Positions 1-10,500 are shown, numbered from the stretch's first letter. The stretch: DNA of 36,391 nucleotides from Apostichopus californicus (GCA_020650975.1 JAIPMN010000001.1:1-36391), one strand, 5' to 3'. Program-made: numbers and translations. The notes: generated by a model from the letters alone, not told the origin.

Positions 1-857
1 TTAAAAAAAGAACAAATTTTGGAAAATTTATAGATTGTCACACTTTCAACCATCTTGAATATAATTTCCAGAATAGTTTAAGCTCTGGTCAATTCTGATT
101 CATAAATTGCAAATATTAGTTATGTTATTTACTTAGAATAGAAGTTCTTTACTGTAATTTGAAAATTTGGTACCTCAGGCAACCAAATTGGGCGCTTTAA
201 CGTGAACAGACCCACATTCATATTTGCGGCAAGGAACTGCTCAACCTCTTGGCTTTCTGGTTATTCCGCTAGTTCTTCAGCTTTAACCAAACATTGGAAG
301 AAGCCTCTGAAGCATTCAAAAGCATGACATGTCGAATAATGAGGCATTTTCTTAATTTGTTTACCAACAGTTGAATCAAAAGTAGACCTTCGGTTTCACC
401 TGGAATCAGCAGAATGGTTACCAGCCAGTATACGAGCACAACTACAAGAAAAGGTTTGTACAAAAGTTTAAACAGTGAGATATATCAAAAGTCTCTGTTC
501 TGAGATGCCAGGCAGGGAAGGGGAGAGGGCTGGGGGAGGAATTGTTTGGGTGTCAATAATTTTAAGCAATTTGTGGAACTGAAGCAGAATGAGAATTAAG
601 GGATGGTATCTTCCTTCTGAGGTGTGCTTAAGAGAGGAACAAGCGTTAAGTTTTGGTGGTTAGTAAAGTTTGATCTTAATGTTCATACTGTCATTGGTTT
701 AATGAGGATGAACCAATCTAAAGTTTACATCATCATTCTGCATTGCCCATCAATCACCATATTTTGTATAATAATATTGTGGTTAATGTTAACTAGTTAA
801 TGATGTGAAAACTCCTTCATTAGTTAATTTCTTCTGTTTTATTGTTACATTGTTCAG
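1..857. other. Non-coding left edge, probably MRPL58 intron
   Basis: This AT-rich stretch lies upstream of the first recognised MRPL58 exon. I found no homologue of the GGQ-containing exon here. A frame near 195-215 reads RFNVN, which superficially recalls the family's next conserved segment, but the residues after it do not match. It is best read as intron sequence. Confidence 0.5.
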
Positions 858-1027
858 AAGCAAACAAATATTAATGCAAAAGGCGAACTTGTCATCACAT
901 CTCAAAAGACACGGTCACAGATGAGAAACGTCCAAGATTGTCTCCAGAAGTTGAGAGATATCATCGCTGAAGTACAGAGGACACCCAAAGAACCAGATGA
1001 AAAATCAGCAGCAGTCTGGAGAATGAG
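858..1027 (+). CDS. MRPL58: MRPL58 penultimate exon
   Basis: This 170-bp exon is preceded by an acceptor at 856-857 (tacattgttcag) and followed by a GTAAATG donor at 1028. It reads in phase 0 from AAG, giving KQTNINAKGELVITSQ and onward to ...SAAVWRM plus two bases. Glu in GEL and the DCLQKLRD helix are the conserved landmarks. No stop occurs in frame within the exon. Confidence 0.88.
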
Positions 1028-2629
1028 GTAAATGTGAGACCATGGCATTGGACTCCCAGTAGCTTTGGGTAGAGGGCAGTGGCGGACTGGCCACACGGGC
1101 ATTGCCTGGTGGCCCGATGGGCTGGGGAGCCTGGTAAAATTTACAGCCCATTTTCACAGTAGTTAATAGAATACAGACGGGCTGTGTACTAGAAATATAT
1201 ATTTTAACTGTGGGAATCAGTCATGTAAAGATTGTCCTCGATCTCTGCTGCTACAAGGTGCTCCTCAAGTTGAACCTTTTCACCGATGCTTACAAGAGCA
1301 TTGAGCTTGCTTACAAGCTGCTGGTAACGCTACCTGTGTCACAAGTGGCATGTGAACGTTCTTTCTCTGCTCTTGAAGAGACTCAAAAACTGTTTGAAGA
1401 AGTACAATGACAAGAACATCTTGAGGCGTTCATGTTGATGTATGTAGAAATAAGGATCTTGGCCAAACTTGACACTAAAAATATCATTGAGTGTGTGGCT
1501 GCCAGAAGCAGCGAACTGCGTAGGCTCCTACTCTCGTAGACATGACATCGGCTCGTGTTATAGAAATATATATAGTCTAGTGGATTTTATTTTGGTTTTT
1601 TTCAATTTTTTCAAGCATGTTGTCACAAAACGCTTGAAAAACTAATTAAAATCCAGTCTGAAACATGTATATATTTTTGCCTATTTTTGTTTACGTTTTT
1701 AACTTTCCTCAGTTTAATCAAGTGTTGCTTCTGGAAATTATTTTTGGGTCTTTTTTAAAGGATTATTGTAACCTACAAAATTGAGAAATATAACACCATT
1801 TTGCATCTAAGCATCCCTGAACTTCAAAAAGTCTCAATGGGGAGGGGGACACCCCCTCCCCTTAGACCCCTCCCCCAGGAAGGCGATCACTAGTAAGTAA
1901 CATATCAATGAATAATTGGCAAAATAATTGCCCCGTCTAGGTGAAAAATGCCCTGGCCAGTTTTAAGACCCAGTCCGCCCCTGGTAGAGGGCACAGTTAG
2001 CAAACCCTTGCCCTGGGATTAAGTGTTAGTCTAGGAAGCCTATACATTATGACATCGATCACTCCAATTAAACGATGAAGAGTGACATTCGAATTTACGA
2101 TGACTTACGTCTCTCAACGTAGTTATGAATTGTGATGTAAAATATTAGGAAACTACAATCCCAATGGTCATAGGGCCGGCCTTGTTAACATTTCCAGGCG
2201 AAGCATACCACATTATATTTCTGGGGTGTTTGCAGAAGTGGAAGAAAAAGGAGGGGTATGGGAGGGGGAAGCATTATTATACCATATGGCCCCAGAGCAT
2301 ATCAATCCGGCACCATCCCCATCGATTTCTCAGCTTCATATTTCTGAATTTTTAAGATTTATCATCTCCATGGTATAGATAATTGGGAAATTCTGTTGGT
2401 GTTTTAAACTATATTGCAGCAGCTGTTTAAAGTTTTTGCTCTTTTCTGTTAGAATAACTGGAATATTGAGGGATAATTTCATAACTTTTGTAAGACAGCT
2501 GTCAACAATTGACAAGTCAAATATATCTTCCATTCTTGCAGGCAAGAGAAATCCACACGAGAACGTCTGAAGCAGAAGACTATCCATTCAAGAACCAAGA
2601 CGGACAGACAGGTGCATGCTGATGAATAA
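858..2629 (+). CDS. MRPL58: MRPL58/ICT1, mitochondrial-ribosome peptidyl-tRNA hydrolase, last two exons (gene-level entry)
   Basis: The product belongs to the ICT1/MRPL58 family, a codon-independent peptidyl-tRNA hydrolase built into the mitochondrial large ribosomal subunit that rescues stalled mitoribosomes. Joining 858-1027 to 2542-2629 gives 85 residues ending in TAA. The segment GELVITSQKTRSQMRN, then DCLQKLRDIIAEVQRTPKEP, lines up with the end of the catalytic domain of the human protein (GELILTS..., DCLQKIRDMI...TPKEP). The last exon gives the lysine/arginine-rich tail (ERLKQKTIHS) typical of this family. The join is phase 2 (AG|G = Arg). The catalytic GGQ motif and the mitochondrial targeting peptide are not visible and must lie in upstream exons, probably left of the window. 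The 1514-bp intron contains a hAT transposon. The gene is convergent with the xylosyltransferase gene. I am confident of the family; the 5' structure is unknown. Confidence 0.9.
1069..1076 (+). repeat. Target-site duplication, left copy (GTAGAGGG)
   Basis: This 8-bp direct repeat abuts the left terminal inverted repeat of the hAT element and is identical to 1984-1991. Confidence 0.9.
1077..1983 (+). mobile_element. hAT-type DNA transposon, 907 bp, in the last intron of MRPL58
   Basis: The left end is CAGTGGCGGACTGG and the reverse complement of the right end is CAGGGGCGGACTGG (13 of 14 match). Both sides carry the same 8-bp target duplication GTAGAGGG (1069-1076 and 1984-1991), the hallmark length of hAT transposition. 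The inside keeps a broken transposase C-terminus (1210-1539) and a G/C-rich palindromic segment (about 1839-1877). The element is far shorter than an autonomous hAT, so it is an internally deleted, non-autonomous copy. Confidence 0.9.
1210..1539 (+). pseudogene. hAT transposase C-terminal (dimerisation) fragment, interrupted
   Basis: The frame reads LVTLPVSQVACERSFSALEE, which is the conserved hAT dimerisation motif (LP.S...ERSFS.L). It meets a TGA at about 1408-1410, then continues in the same frame as QEHLEAFMLMYVE, ILAKLDTKNIIECV and so on to a TAG at 1537-1539. That is the expected tail of the domain. The TGA sits where family members usually carry Arg, so a CGA-to-TGA change is likely. 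The N-terminal zinc finger and catalytic core are absent, so this copy cannot encode an active enzyme. Confidence 0.85.
1984..1991 (+). repeat. Target-site duplication, right copy (GTAGAGGG)
   Basis: This 8-bp direct repeat abuts the right terminal inverted repeat of the hAT element and is identical to 1069-1076. Confidence 0.9.
2542..2629 (+). CDS. MRPL58: MRPL58 terminal exon
   Basis: The acceptor is cttccattcttgcag at 2527-2541, a good pyrimidine tract. The first base completes an Arg codon, then QEKSTRERLKQKTIHSRTKT leads to DRQVHADE and TAA at 2627-2629. The basic C-terminal tail matches the ribosome-binding tail of the family (human RERLRQKRIHS). It is too short to be noticed as an open frame on its own. 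Confidence 0.88.
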
Positions 2630-3118
2630 TAATGTCATGTTGGTGAATATTCATGACGTGGTAGTCACCAAGCAGCCAGTTGGGACAATTTTACTAATGC
2701 TATTACCACTCTTATCTTGTCCTACCGTGCTTGAAAGGACTATTAGTAACAGTACAATCAGTTCCTTACCGTCATCAGATAGAAAGATGATATTCATCCT
2801 GCTCATACTGACAATACAAGTGCTTGAAGCAGGACATGGAAGAACAGTATAGAGAGAATTGTCCCAACTGGGTATAACCAAGGACGAGACCAAGACAAGT
2901 AGGTGTGGCTACAGATCAATAGCTAGACAGATTGAAGTGGTGAAAAGAAATATTGTTAGTTGCTACTGTATTGTATTTGGGTTGGCTTATAAAGCTGACA
3001 GTGTATCAATTAAACTGGTTGAACCAGAAGACTCACAAGAGACAGGGCCAATCACAGATCCTTGTGCTGTATTGTGGTACAACCATCTAATGAATATGCA
3101 TATCATTGGACATTAGAT
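2630..3118. other. MRPL58 3' flank / presumed 3' UTR
   Basis: This sequence follows the MRPL58 stop codon. The small open frames here show no family resemblance. I cannot place a polyadenylation site with confidence. Confidence 0.4.
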
Positions 3119-3525
3119 ATCGACATGCATATTCCATATAACACCAGGCAAGATGTTGACATCTGTAATTGTGGAGTGTGTAAGCTATCAAGCAGACACA
3201 TCTGACAGGTTGGTTGTCCTTGTTGTACAATGTACAAGATATATAAAGAGAGTATCGACATGCATATTCCATATAACACCAGGAAAGATGTTGACATCTG
3301 TAATTGTGGAGAGTGTAAAGCTATCAAGCAGACACATCTGACAGGTTGGTTGTCCTTGTTGTACAATGTACAAGATATATAAAGAGAGTATCGACATGCT
3401 TATTCCATATAACACCAGGAAAGATGTTGACATCTGTAATTGTGGATAGTGTTAGCTATAAAGCAGACACATCTGATAGGTTGGTTGTCCTTGTTGTACA
3501 ATGTACAAGATATATAAAAAGAGTA
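3119..3525 (+). repeat. Minisatellite, about 135-bp unit x 3
   Basis: The phrase TATCGACATGC recurs starting near 3119, 3254 and 3390, at spacings of 135 and 136 bp. Each unit continues through AACACCAGG, TTGACATCTGTAATTGTGGA, CAGACACATCTGA and TTGTACAATGTACAAGATATATAA. The units differ by scattered substitutions. Overlapping short open frames on both strands are products of this repetition, not genes. Confidence 0.9.
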
Positions 3526-4130
3526 GAACTGTACAAGAAAAATGGGATAAGAAGACAGAAAAAGTGTTAAATCTCCATTTTCTATTATTTTCATACCCTT
3601 GCTGCAGCAGCAATATACAAATATATGAGTTGCATAGAAAAGTGTTTAATTATTATTATCTAATTATTAAAGGGAAACTTTGGACAGTTGAAAACCACTT
3701 AAGAACAAGCAGGATCCAGACACACTATCAAGTATAAGGGAACAATCATCAACCTATATCAGCCATTTTCTTACTACTAATTGTAGGCATACAAGGTTGT
3801 GTACAACAAGAGATATCAAGGCGCTAAAAATCTCTTTGATACACGGCTCCAACTGCCTACCACTTCAAAATCAAGTTTGACTCTTAAAAGATACTTAAAA
3901 ATAATGTATTTCGAGAAGATACTTGGACACAACTTGGTGAACATTTTTCAAAGTTTTCCTTGAAGAAGCAGCAACCTTTTATTTCATATACCAGTATGTC
4001 ATCAGTTGTCCACTGATACTGATAATATTCATGATGATTTTCGACAAATAAATATACCGGAGGAAATGAAATATACCATGAGTCTGTATTCCACCTCGTT
4101 TTATGGTGTTCGTTTGTACTTTTAAGACCA

Positions 4131-4138
4131 GTACTGGT
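4131..4138 (+). repeat. Target-site duplication, left copy (GTACTGGT)
   Basis: It is identical to 4584-4591 and directly abuts the TIR at 4139. Confidence 0.88.
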
Positions 4139-4583
4139 TAGGGTTACCATATTTCTTTGGTTCAAGGTCCGACATCGTATGATAGTACAGCTAGCAATAT
4201 GACTAAGAGGTTAGCAACTAAGTTTAGCTGTACAGTCTAAACAAAGTTATATCTAACATTGCTAAAGTACTAACATCGCTATATAGCTAAATTAATGTTA
4301 GTGTTAGCACTATATTGCCCAGGTTACACATCTATTCCCACTAAGCTTGCAGAGCTAAACATGCGGCCATCAGATGTGTTGGGTGTTGAAAACAATCATA
4401 TCAAGTTTTTGAAACTGTCAAGTATAGTGATGCGTACCATATGTTTATACTTTAATTGATTGTTCATTCATAAACTGCCGAAAATTGCGACAATTTAATT
4501 TGTCAGTACGACAATACATTTATGATCATTACTTAAATAAAAAAAACAATCTCAATTAATCAGGATGATGTATGGTAACCCTA
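4139..4583 (+). mobile_element. Non-autonomous DNA transposon (hAT-like MITE), 445 bp
   Basis: The termini are perfect 13-bp inverted repeats, TAGGGTTACCATA (4139-4151) and TATGGTAACCCTA (4571-4583). The flanks are an identical 8-bp duplication GTACTGGT (4131-4138 and 4584-4591). The 8-bp duplication and a TIR beginning T-A-G-G-G fit the hAT superfamily. No transposase remnant is visible inside. Confidence 0.88.
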
Positions 4584-4591
4584 GTACTGGT
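4584..4591 (+). repeat. Target-site duplication, right copy (GTACTGGT)
   Basis: It is identical to 4131-4138 and directly abuts the TIR ending at 4583. Confidence 0.88.
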
Positions 4592-5336
4592 GTTTATTTT
4601 CTAGTTTCTGTGGGCAGTGTCTAATCTTAAAATGCCACAAATGATCGACAAACCAGCTTTAAATATTGTAAATACGATAAGGTTCCCAAGGGGTCATTAT
4701 GGCAAGGTTTTACTCTTTGGAAATCTTAGCTCCATCGAAACGTTTAATGATATCTTCCAAACAATGTCAGCAATTTTATCAAAATATTTGTATTTACTGA
4801 TGAACATATTCATTTCAAGGCAGTTGTAAACATTATTACTCTTATATTTGACAAATGTTTTTTGTTGCAAATTTATAGAATAGTTATTTTCTTCCCAGTG
4901 TAGTTTGCTTCTCTCTACTGTTTGATCAATGTAACATTTTGTAGAATCAATGTAGAATTGATCAAACCAGTTTGAATTGATACTCAATTTCAGAAATTTA
5001 ACAGGTGTCCATACATATTACTGGTTTTGTACATTTGTCTACTTAATAGATTTTAATGAACAGTACATGATCGTAAGGTGTGGAATGTAAAAAAAATAAG
5101 AAATAATATTTTACTTTCCCATATTATTGCAAGTATTATCTTCTAGCATTTATACTAGTCTCGTTCAAGCCTTCAACCTGTCTGTTTACAATGAACACCC
5201 GGTAATGTACGAAAAAAGAACACAAAAAATATAGCCAAGTTGCTGATCAGATGAATCCAAAGCTACGTTGGCCAAATCTGCCAGCTGCTACGGTACTTCA
5301 AAATAAGTTTAAAACTTAAAACAAAGTCTACAATAT

Positions 5337-5408
5337 GATCTTCTTCAGAGGCTGAAAGATCTGATCTTCTTCAGAGGCTGAAGAGTCATTCAGCCTCTGA
5401 AGAAGATC
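5337..5408 (+). repeat. Direct plus perfect inverted 20-bp repeat (hairpin)
   Basis: GATCTTCTTCAGAGGCTGAA occurs at 5337-5356 and again at 5363-5382. Its exact reverse complement is at 5389-5408. The second and third copies form a perfect 20-bp stem with a 6-base loop (GAGTCA). The third copy runs straight into the hammerhead-like core of the dispersed repeat at 5391. Confidence 0.9.
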
Positions 5409-5490
5409 CTGCTGGGATCGAAACGTCAGGCCCACTTACACAGGCTCTTTTAGAAGATGAGCAGTTTGCTAACAGTTTTTGTTTGATTTT
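5391..5490 (+). repeat. Dispersed repeat with hammerhead-like core, copy 1 (Penelope-like?)
   Basis: The core at 5393-5433 reads GCCT, CTGAAGA, A, then the stem GATCC-TGCTG-GGATC, then GAAAC, GTC, AGGC. GCCT and AGGC can pair (stem I) and GATCC/GGATC can pair (stem II). CTGANGA, GAAA and a GTC site are the invariant hammerhead ribozyme segments, with one extra A after CTGAAGA. About 50 bp later comes GCAGTTTGCTAACAGTTTTT, shared with other copies. Penelope-like retroelements are known to carry hammerhead motifs in their terminal repeats, but no reverse transcriptase is visible here. Confidence 0.6.
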
Positions 5491-5933
5491 GACTGTCTAC
5501 ATTAGTGTAAATAATATACATGTATAAAGCAACTTGAAACACTTCACAAATTGGGACTTCTACTCCATTCATTAAGTGAGTCTTGACTAGTCAAAATGGA
5601 AACTACTTTGTCATTTATATAAATTGGCGTTGAATAAAAAAATGGGTAAAATCAGCTCAAAATGTTGCTCCGAGCAATATTTTTCTACTTTTCTTGCAAC
5701 ACTGTTGTGAAAGGTTACATATTGAAGATGTATGAATTGTGCAGTTCACAAAGTAAAAAAAAAATGCACTTGTCCAAAATAGCAATTTAAATTCAGACTG
5801 GGCCTATTTGCATCCTTTTGTTACTGATATACATTATCAATTGCATCCCATTACAAGCATGCACACACCAACTCCAGTGATAAGTTAGATCCTGGTTCTT
5901 GTTCATTTCATTCTGCCTCTGAATATCCTGCTA

Positions 5934-6020
5934 GGGATCAAAACTCCCGGCCCTCTTAACATTTATGTATTTACCTTCCACAGGCTATTGGCAGTAGATA
6001 AGCGCTGTTTCCTAACCATG
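5934..6020 (+). repeat. Dispersed hammerhead-like repeat, copy 2 (degenerate)
   Basis: GCCTCTGAATATCCTGCTAG, then GGATCAAAACTC and CCGGCCCTC, match copy 1 with several changes; the GAAA segment is altered to CAAA. A weak tail similarity (GCAGTAGATAAGCGCTGTTT) follows near 5990. Confidence 0.6.
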
Positions 6021-6863
6021 TTTTTCTCTCCTTGGTATTAACAAATTAATTATTCAGTTTGTCTTTCATGCAGTCCCTGAGACATTCATGATCTCTGCCC
6101 CCTCCCTCACCCACCCCCACCCTCCCCCACCCTCTAAACAACCAATCCAATCACATCTATTTTGAGATTATAAATAGGATGGAATTTGTGCTATTTGGCA
6201 TGCATGTCACTGTTATGTGGATAAAGTTTAATTATTCACAAGAGAGCAATTTCATCGTGAAAATAGTTTCTCTGTAACGGCACTGATGTATACACCAGCC
6301 TTTTTCTGAGTTTCTAGTTGAATGGCAAAATAGAAAAAATATCTGTTTTAATATTAAGAATTAGCTTATCTATGATTTTACTTTGTAATAAATGCAATAC
6401 AGCTATTGCAGAAACCATACAAAAATCTACATTTAACTTATCGACAAGGCTCCACCAATCTTTTTGGCCCTTACCACTCTCTACCCCCCTTCCCCTCCCC
6501 ACCTAATTGAATACCTCTCTACATCTAAACAGGTTTTTCTGAATATAAATACACAATTTCAGATCATGTCATACTTTAAACATATTGCAACCTGTTCATA
6601 AAAAAAATACCTTGCATAATGCTCTGGTGGGACAACATCTCAAAGGTTTCAACATGCGTCACTCACTCACCCCCACGCACCCTCCCATCCCACTTCTCAA
6701 CCCACAAAGGAAGAAAAAACGAAAAAAATATATATATATCTATATCAACAGAAAGGCAGTAGAAAAATTTGAAACGTTAAAGGTACTTTTAAAAAAAACT
6801 TTGTCACAAAAATAATCTTTTAATAAATAGTTACTTTTGTATAAATCAGCCTATCAATATTTA

Positions 6864-7535
6864 TCATCTTATCCTCCCAAATGCATTGACTTTACCAAGA
6901 TGAGATTTGATGTCCAGACTAAAGGTACTCCACGCGTATTCTGTACATACTTTAAGTTGCGGGCAGGACGACCGAGGCGAAGGCTGCTGCTTGTGTAAAC
7001 AGAATCCGGACACGGACCAAAATGTCTTGATGCTATCGTCGATCCATTTTACTAGCTCCGATCCACTTTTTTTGCTATTTCTGTTGGCTTCGGCTAAAAG
7101 CGCTGAGTTGTCCTCTAAATCAAACACAGACCTAAGTGGCGAGAAGTCCTTCCCTACATAATTGTTTTTCAGAGGACCTGAATTAGTCTCAAACAGTTTA
7201 GAAGGGGATAACTCTTTATTATTCATGGTCGATAGTGGAACTATTAAAAAATTAACCTCTGCCACAACCTCCCACTGGTAAAGAATCTTTAAGGTCCATT
7301 TGCCAGGGCGGAGGGGCTTATTGAACGGCGGTTGATGATGTAGTTCTTCTCGGTCGGCTTCTATGGTCGTGTCGAACGACGCTGCTATATGATTGGCTGG
7401 GTCGATCCATGTGATTGTTATGCTGTACTCTGAGCCTTTGACCCACATTGATGCAAAGGTCGGACTGTCGTATGGACCCATGATGTTTCCATACTTTCTG
7501 AAAATTCGCTCTTTGGCATCAAAGTTAAGTCCAAC
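6864..7535 (-). CDS. XYLT: XYLT core exon 8, terminal (xylosyltransferase C-terminal domain)
   Basis: The acceptor is tgggtctcaacag. The exon reads [20 protein letters not shown], then [50 protein letters not shown] and [19 protein letters not shown], ending [23 protein letters not shown] and TGA at 6864-6866. It is 223 residues, the usual length for this domain, and ends exactly where vertebrate XYLT proteins end (...DGRLR). The position equivalent to human DWD is NFD. Confidence 0.95.
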   Translation of the reverse strand, partial: VGLNFDAKERIFRKYGNIMGPYDSPTFASMWVKGSEYSITITWIDPANHIAASFDTTIEADREELHHQPPFNKPLRPGKWTLKILYQWEVVAEVNFLIVPLSTMNNKELSPSKLFETNSGPLKNNYVGKDFSPLRSVFDLEDNSALLAEANRNSKKSGSELVKWIDDSIKTFWSVSGFCLHKQQPSPRSSCPQLKVCTEYAWSTFSLDIKSHLGKVNAFGRIR

Positions 7536-10500
7536 CTGTTGAGACCCAGAGACAACGGTAAGAATCAAAATATTGTGGAATGACTTAGTGCATGATACAG
7601 CAAGAGACGTGTATTATGTCAGGTCCTCAGCATAACTTGGGTTTGTTTCTTATATCTTCTATTCACACATCATTATTGATGTTACTCTTGGGGTTCTTAA
7701 ACTCTCGATAACTCTTAAAACTACCCTCGGTATGAGTTGATTTAGGACTGAATTCTTTGCCCTTTTGAAATTATGTTTCAAAGATTTTCAGTCTGATTTC
7801 TGTTCATGATTTGTAAATAATATCAATAACAGGATTCCATATCATCAAATCCAACATTATCACTGTCCTGGGAAACAATGGTTGCCATAATTGGAGGCGG
7901 ATCTTGGAACAACCGAAAGCAGTTTTATTGGAAGACATTAATCTACAAGGTGGAACATACCTAGTGATAAGTTCATTTTATAAATGTTTACTATTAAAGA
8001 TCTTATGTAGTCTGATTTCTTACTACTGAGTGCTAACCAAGCTAAGTGAATAATTTAAAAAGAAACTTTCCACCCAAATCAGCCAATTTTGGAGAATTGA
8101 CAACCTCACCTTCCCCGGCATTTTAAACCAGTTTTCTGAATTGAGAATTAGATCTGCCATAAATTATAAAGTTCACTCTGCACCCAGTCTTAACAAGATC
8201 AAGGAAATAGACAATGGTGGCAGCAAACTAATAAGACAAGACTCCCTCCCACATGTGCTATTAACAATTACGAATGTGGAAGGTATGTGTGGCCTTGACA
8301 CACATTCTTGATGTGTTTATCCCCAGACATAACATAACATATAGATGTTGAGCATAAAGTGGTAGGCATTTTGTTTGTTTCAGTTAAAGGGTGTGAAGAC
8401 TCGCGCACAAAGAAACGTCTCATGCCGGTAATCTGACCTAGTTTCGAATGAGGTGTAACAGAAGTGTTAGACACCACCATCGATCCCAGAAAATACACAC
8501 ACAGCTTGCTACCGTCAGTTATTAGACACTAGTGTACAGTCAATACATACAGCTACGGTCAATACCCACAACACAGTGTACATAGCAGCGATGGACATCT
8601 CAGGTCTAGATAAAAGATAACAAGGTTTCACGTTTCATTACTGTCTGCATTTTGTAGCGACAAGAAGAAAACTTCACTTGCAAGCAACGGAAATGAACTT
8701 TTTCAGGGCGCGGCACGCGGTTTGGGGCGAGTCTTCAATGCCTTTAACATTCCACTGAGAGAATGTTCACTTCAACACAAAGGTCCAAGCATATTGCTAC
8801 TCAAAGAACTAACCTCTAGGCGTTTTAACCTTCCTCCAGGACCATCGATATTTAATATTCTATGTAAATTACTCAGAGGAAAAAAGGCTTCCACCATTTG
8901 AGTGTGGTTCAAAGAATCCACGGCACGAGCTGTCACTATTAGTCCTTTCAGGGAATCCATTCGGTAGTAGCCGGATACTTCGTGGGGCATATCGCTGATC
9001 TTCAAAGAACAATTCTTATCTGTCGGCTAAGAAAACAAAACAGGAAATTATTGTACTGGCTGAAGAATACCAAGAGGGAATTCCGCAGTAAATATGGCAT
9101 GAGCATCGGCCATTTGACAGTGAAAATACTCAAAATGGTGAGTTGAAAAGAGCAGTGGCATGGACTGCACCAGACAATGTTATGCGTTAACAAGCAGGAC
9201 TCTGTAACATAGATGAATAGATTGGGTGTTGAGGGTTGGAAGAGGTGGGGATGTGAAGTTACATTCTGAGATTATACTCTGAAAGTTTATCTACATGCCC
9301 TGCTCTGCCCTCCATCCCCCTTCCCCTCCACCCCCACCCCCCATCCTTAGAGTACTTAATGCTCACAGTTTCTATAATGACTGTGAGGAAGGACAAGTGT
9401 ATCATCATATCTCCATTGCTCTCCTTGTTGGAGACACATATACAAGTACCTGTTCATTTAAGTTGACGGTCTCTTTCAAGACTCTCAGGAATGCCCTGTA
9501 GGTGGTCATCTCTCCATCGCTGGCCACGGTCAAGGTGTCCTCTTCGTGATATATACTCTGAAAGTAAGTATTCATGCCCGGGGTACCCATCGGATAAGTG
9601 CTGTACAGGAAGGTATCTACTTGATTGATGACTGCAAGACTGACCACCGGCTCAAACTTCCTGGAGAAATAAACTGGACGGCTATTCTGTAGGAACAAGC
9701 AAAGAAAGAATTGGCAGGCTGGCTGGAATGGAGGATTTACTTTTAAGCTATGGCCAGGTCATAAACTGAAGAAAAATTCCTGACACGAGAATTTGAGCAA
9801 AAAGAAAAGAAAAGAGAGTCATGTATGGGAAGTGATAAAATAATAGGAGTATTATAGCAAAAATTATGCTTGATGAATCTACTTTGAGAGCTTGTAGAAG
9901 GCATATATATTTGTAATAGGTCGCATTTCAAAAGGAAATATTTGCTGAATAAATGGACAGAGGGAGGATAGGAGGTGGGTCAGTGGAAGGGTGAAGGAAA
10001 TGCTGTTACAGTTGATTATCGTTAGCATCACATGAGAGAATCAGAGCTGATATATCATAGCAATAACCAATACAAACTAGAGAATAATAAAACATTTATA
10101 AAACAAAAATACTCATTACAAGAAGTACATACAACACAAACCAAAACAAATAACATAAATACAACACAAACCAAAACAAATAACATAAAAAAAAAAATTC
10201 TTTGTACATCATCAGAGCAGAAGAAATAAATTGTTAAAAATACCACCAGTATATAGCTATGGTTATGAAAATCATTTTCCCACAGAAAATTGATATCAAA
10301 GTGTTGACAATCTATTCTTGTCTATGCTAGTAGTTCTTGAATATGTCAATATGATGCTTAAACTACTTCAGTTTGTACAGGTAATGATATTTCCTTATTT
10401 GACTGGTTGGTGCTTCTTCCTGTGAAAAGTACCGTGACATTAGATCTATACAAGCTTCTTGTAAAAGTTTAAACAATTAAGTACCATCGGGTCATCAACA

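Larger units (their letters stand above)
2630..6863. other. Intergenic region between convergent MRPL58 and XYLT
   Basis: Beyond the repeats listed separately, this 4.2-kb region holds AT-rich sequence, a C-rich patch near 6100-6135 and another near 6660-6700, and an (AT) run near 6728-6740. Both genes end here, so it should contain their 3' UTRs and polyadenylation sites, which I could not fix. Confidence 0.6.

Noticed and set aside
185..300. Frame reading GRFNVN after an AG, resembling the MRPL58 segment upstream of the first recognised exon
   Set aside because: The conserved residues that should follow (Trp-Ile and the VR.K helix) are absent, and the frame ends without a matching donor. 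Chance similarity is more likely.
3087..3594. Several overlapping frames on both strands with repeated peptide blocks
   Set aside because: They are translations of the 135-bp minisatellite, not proteins.
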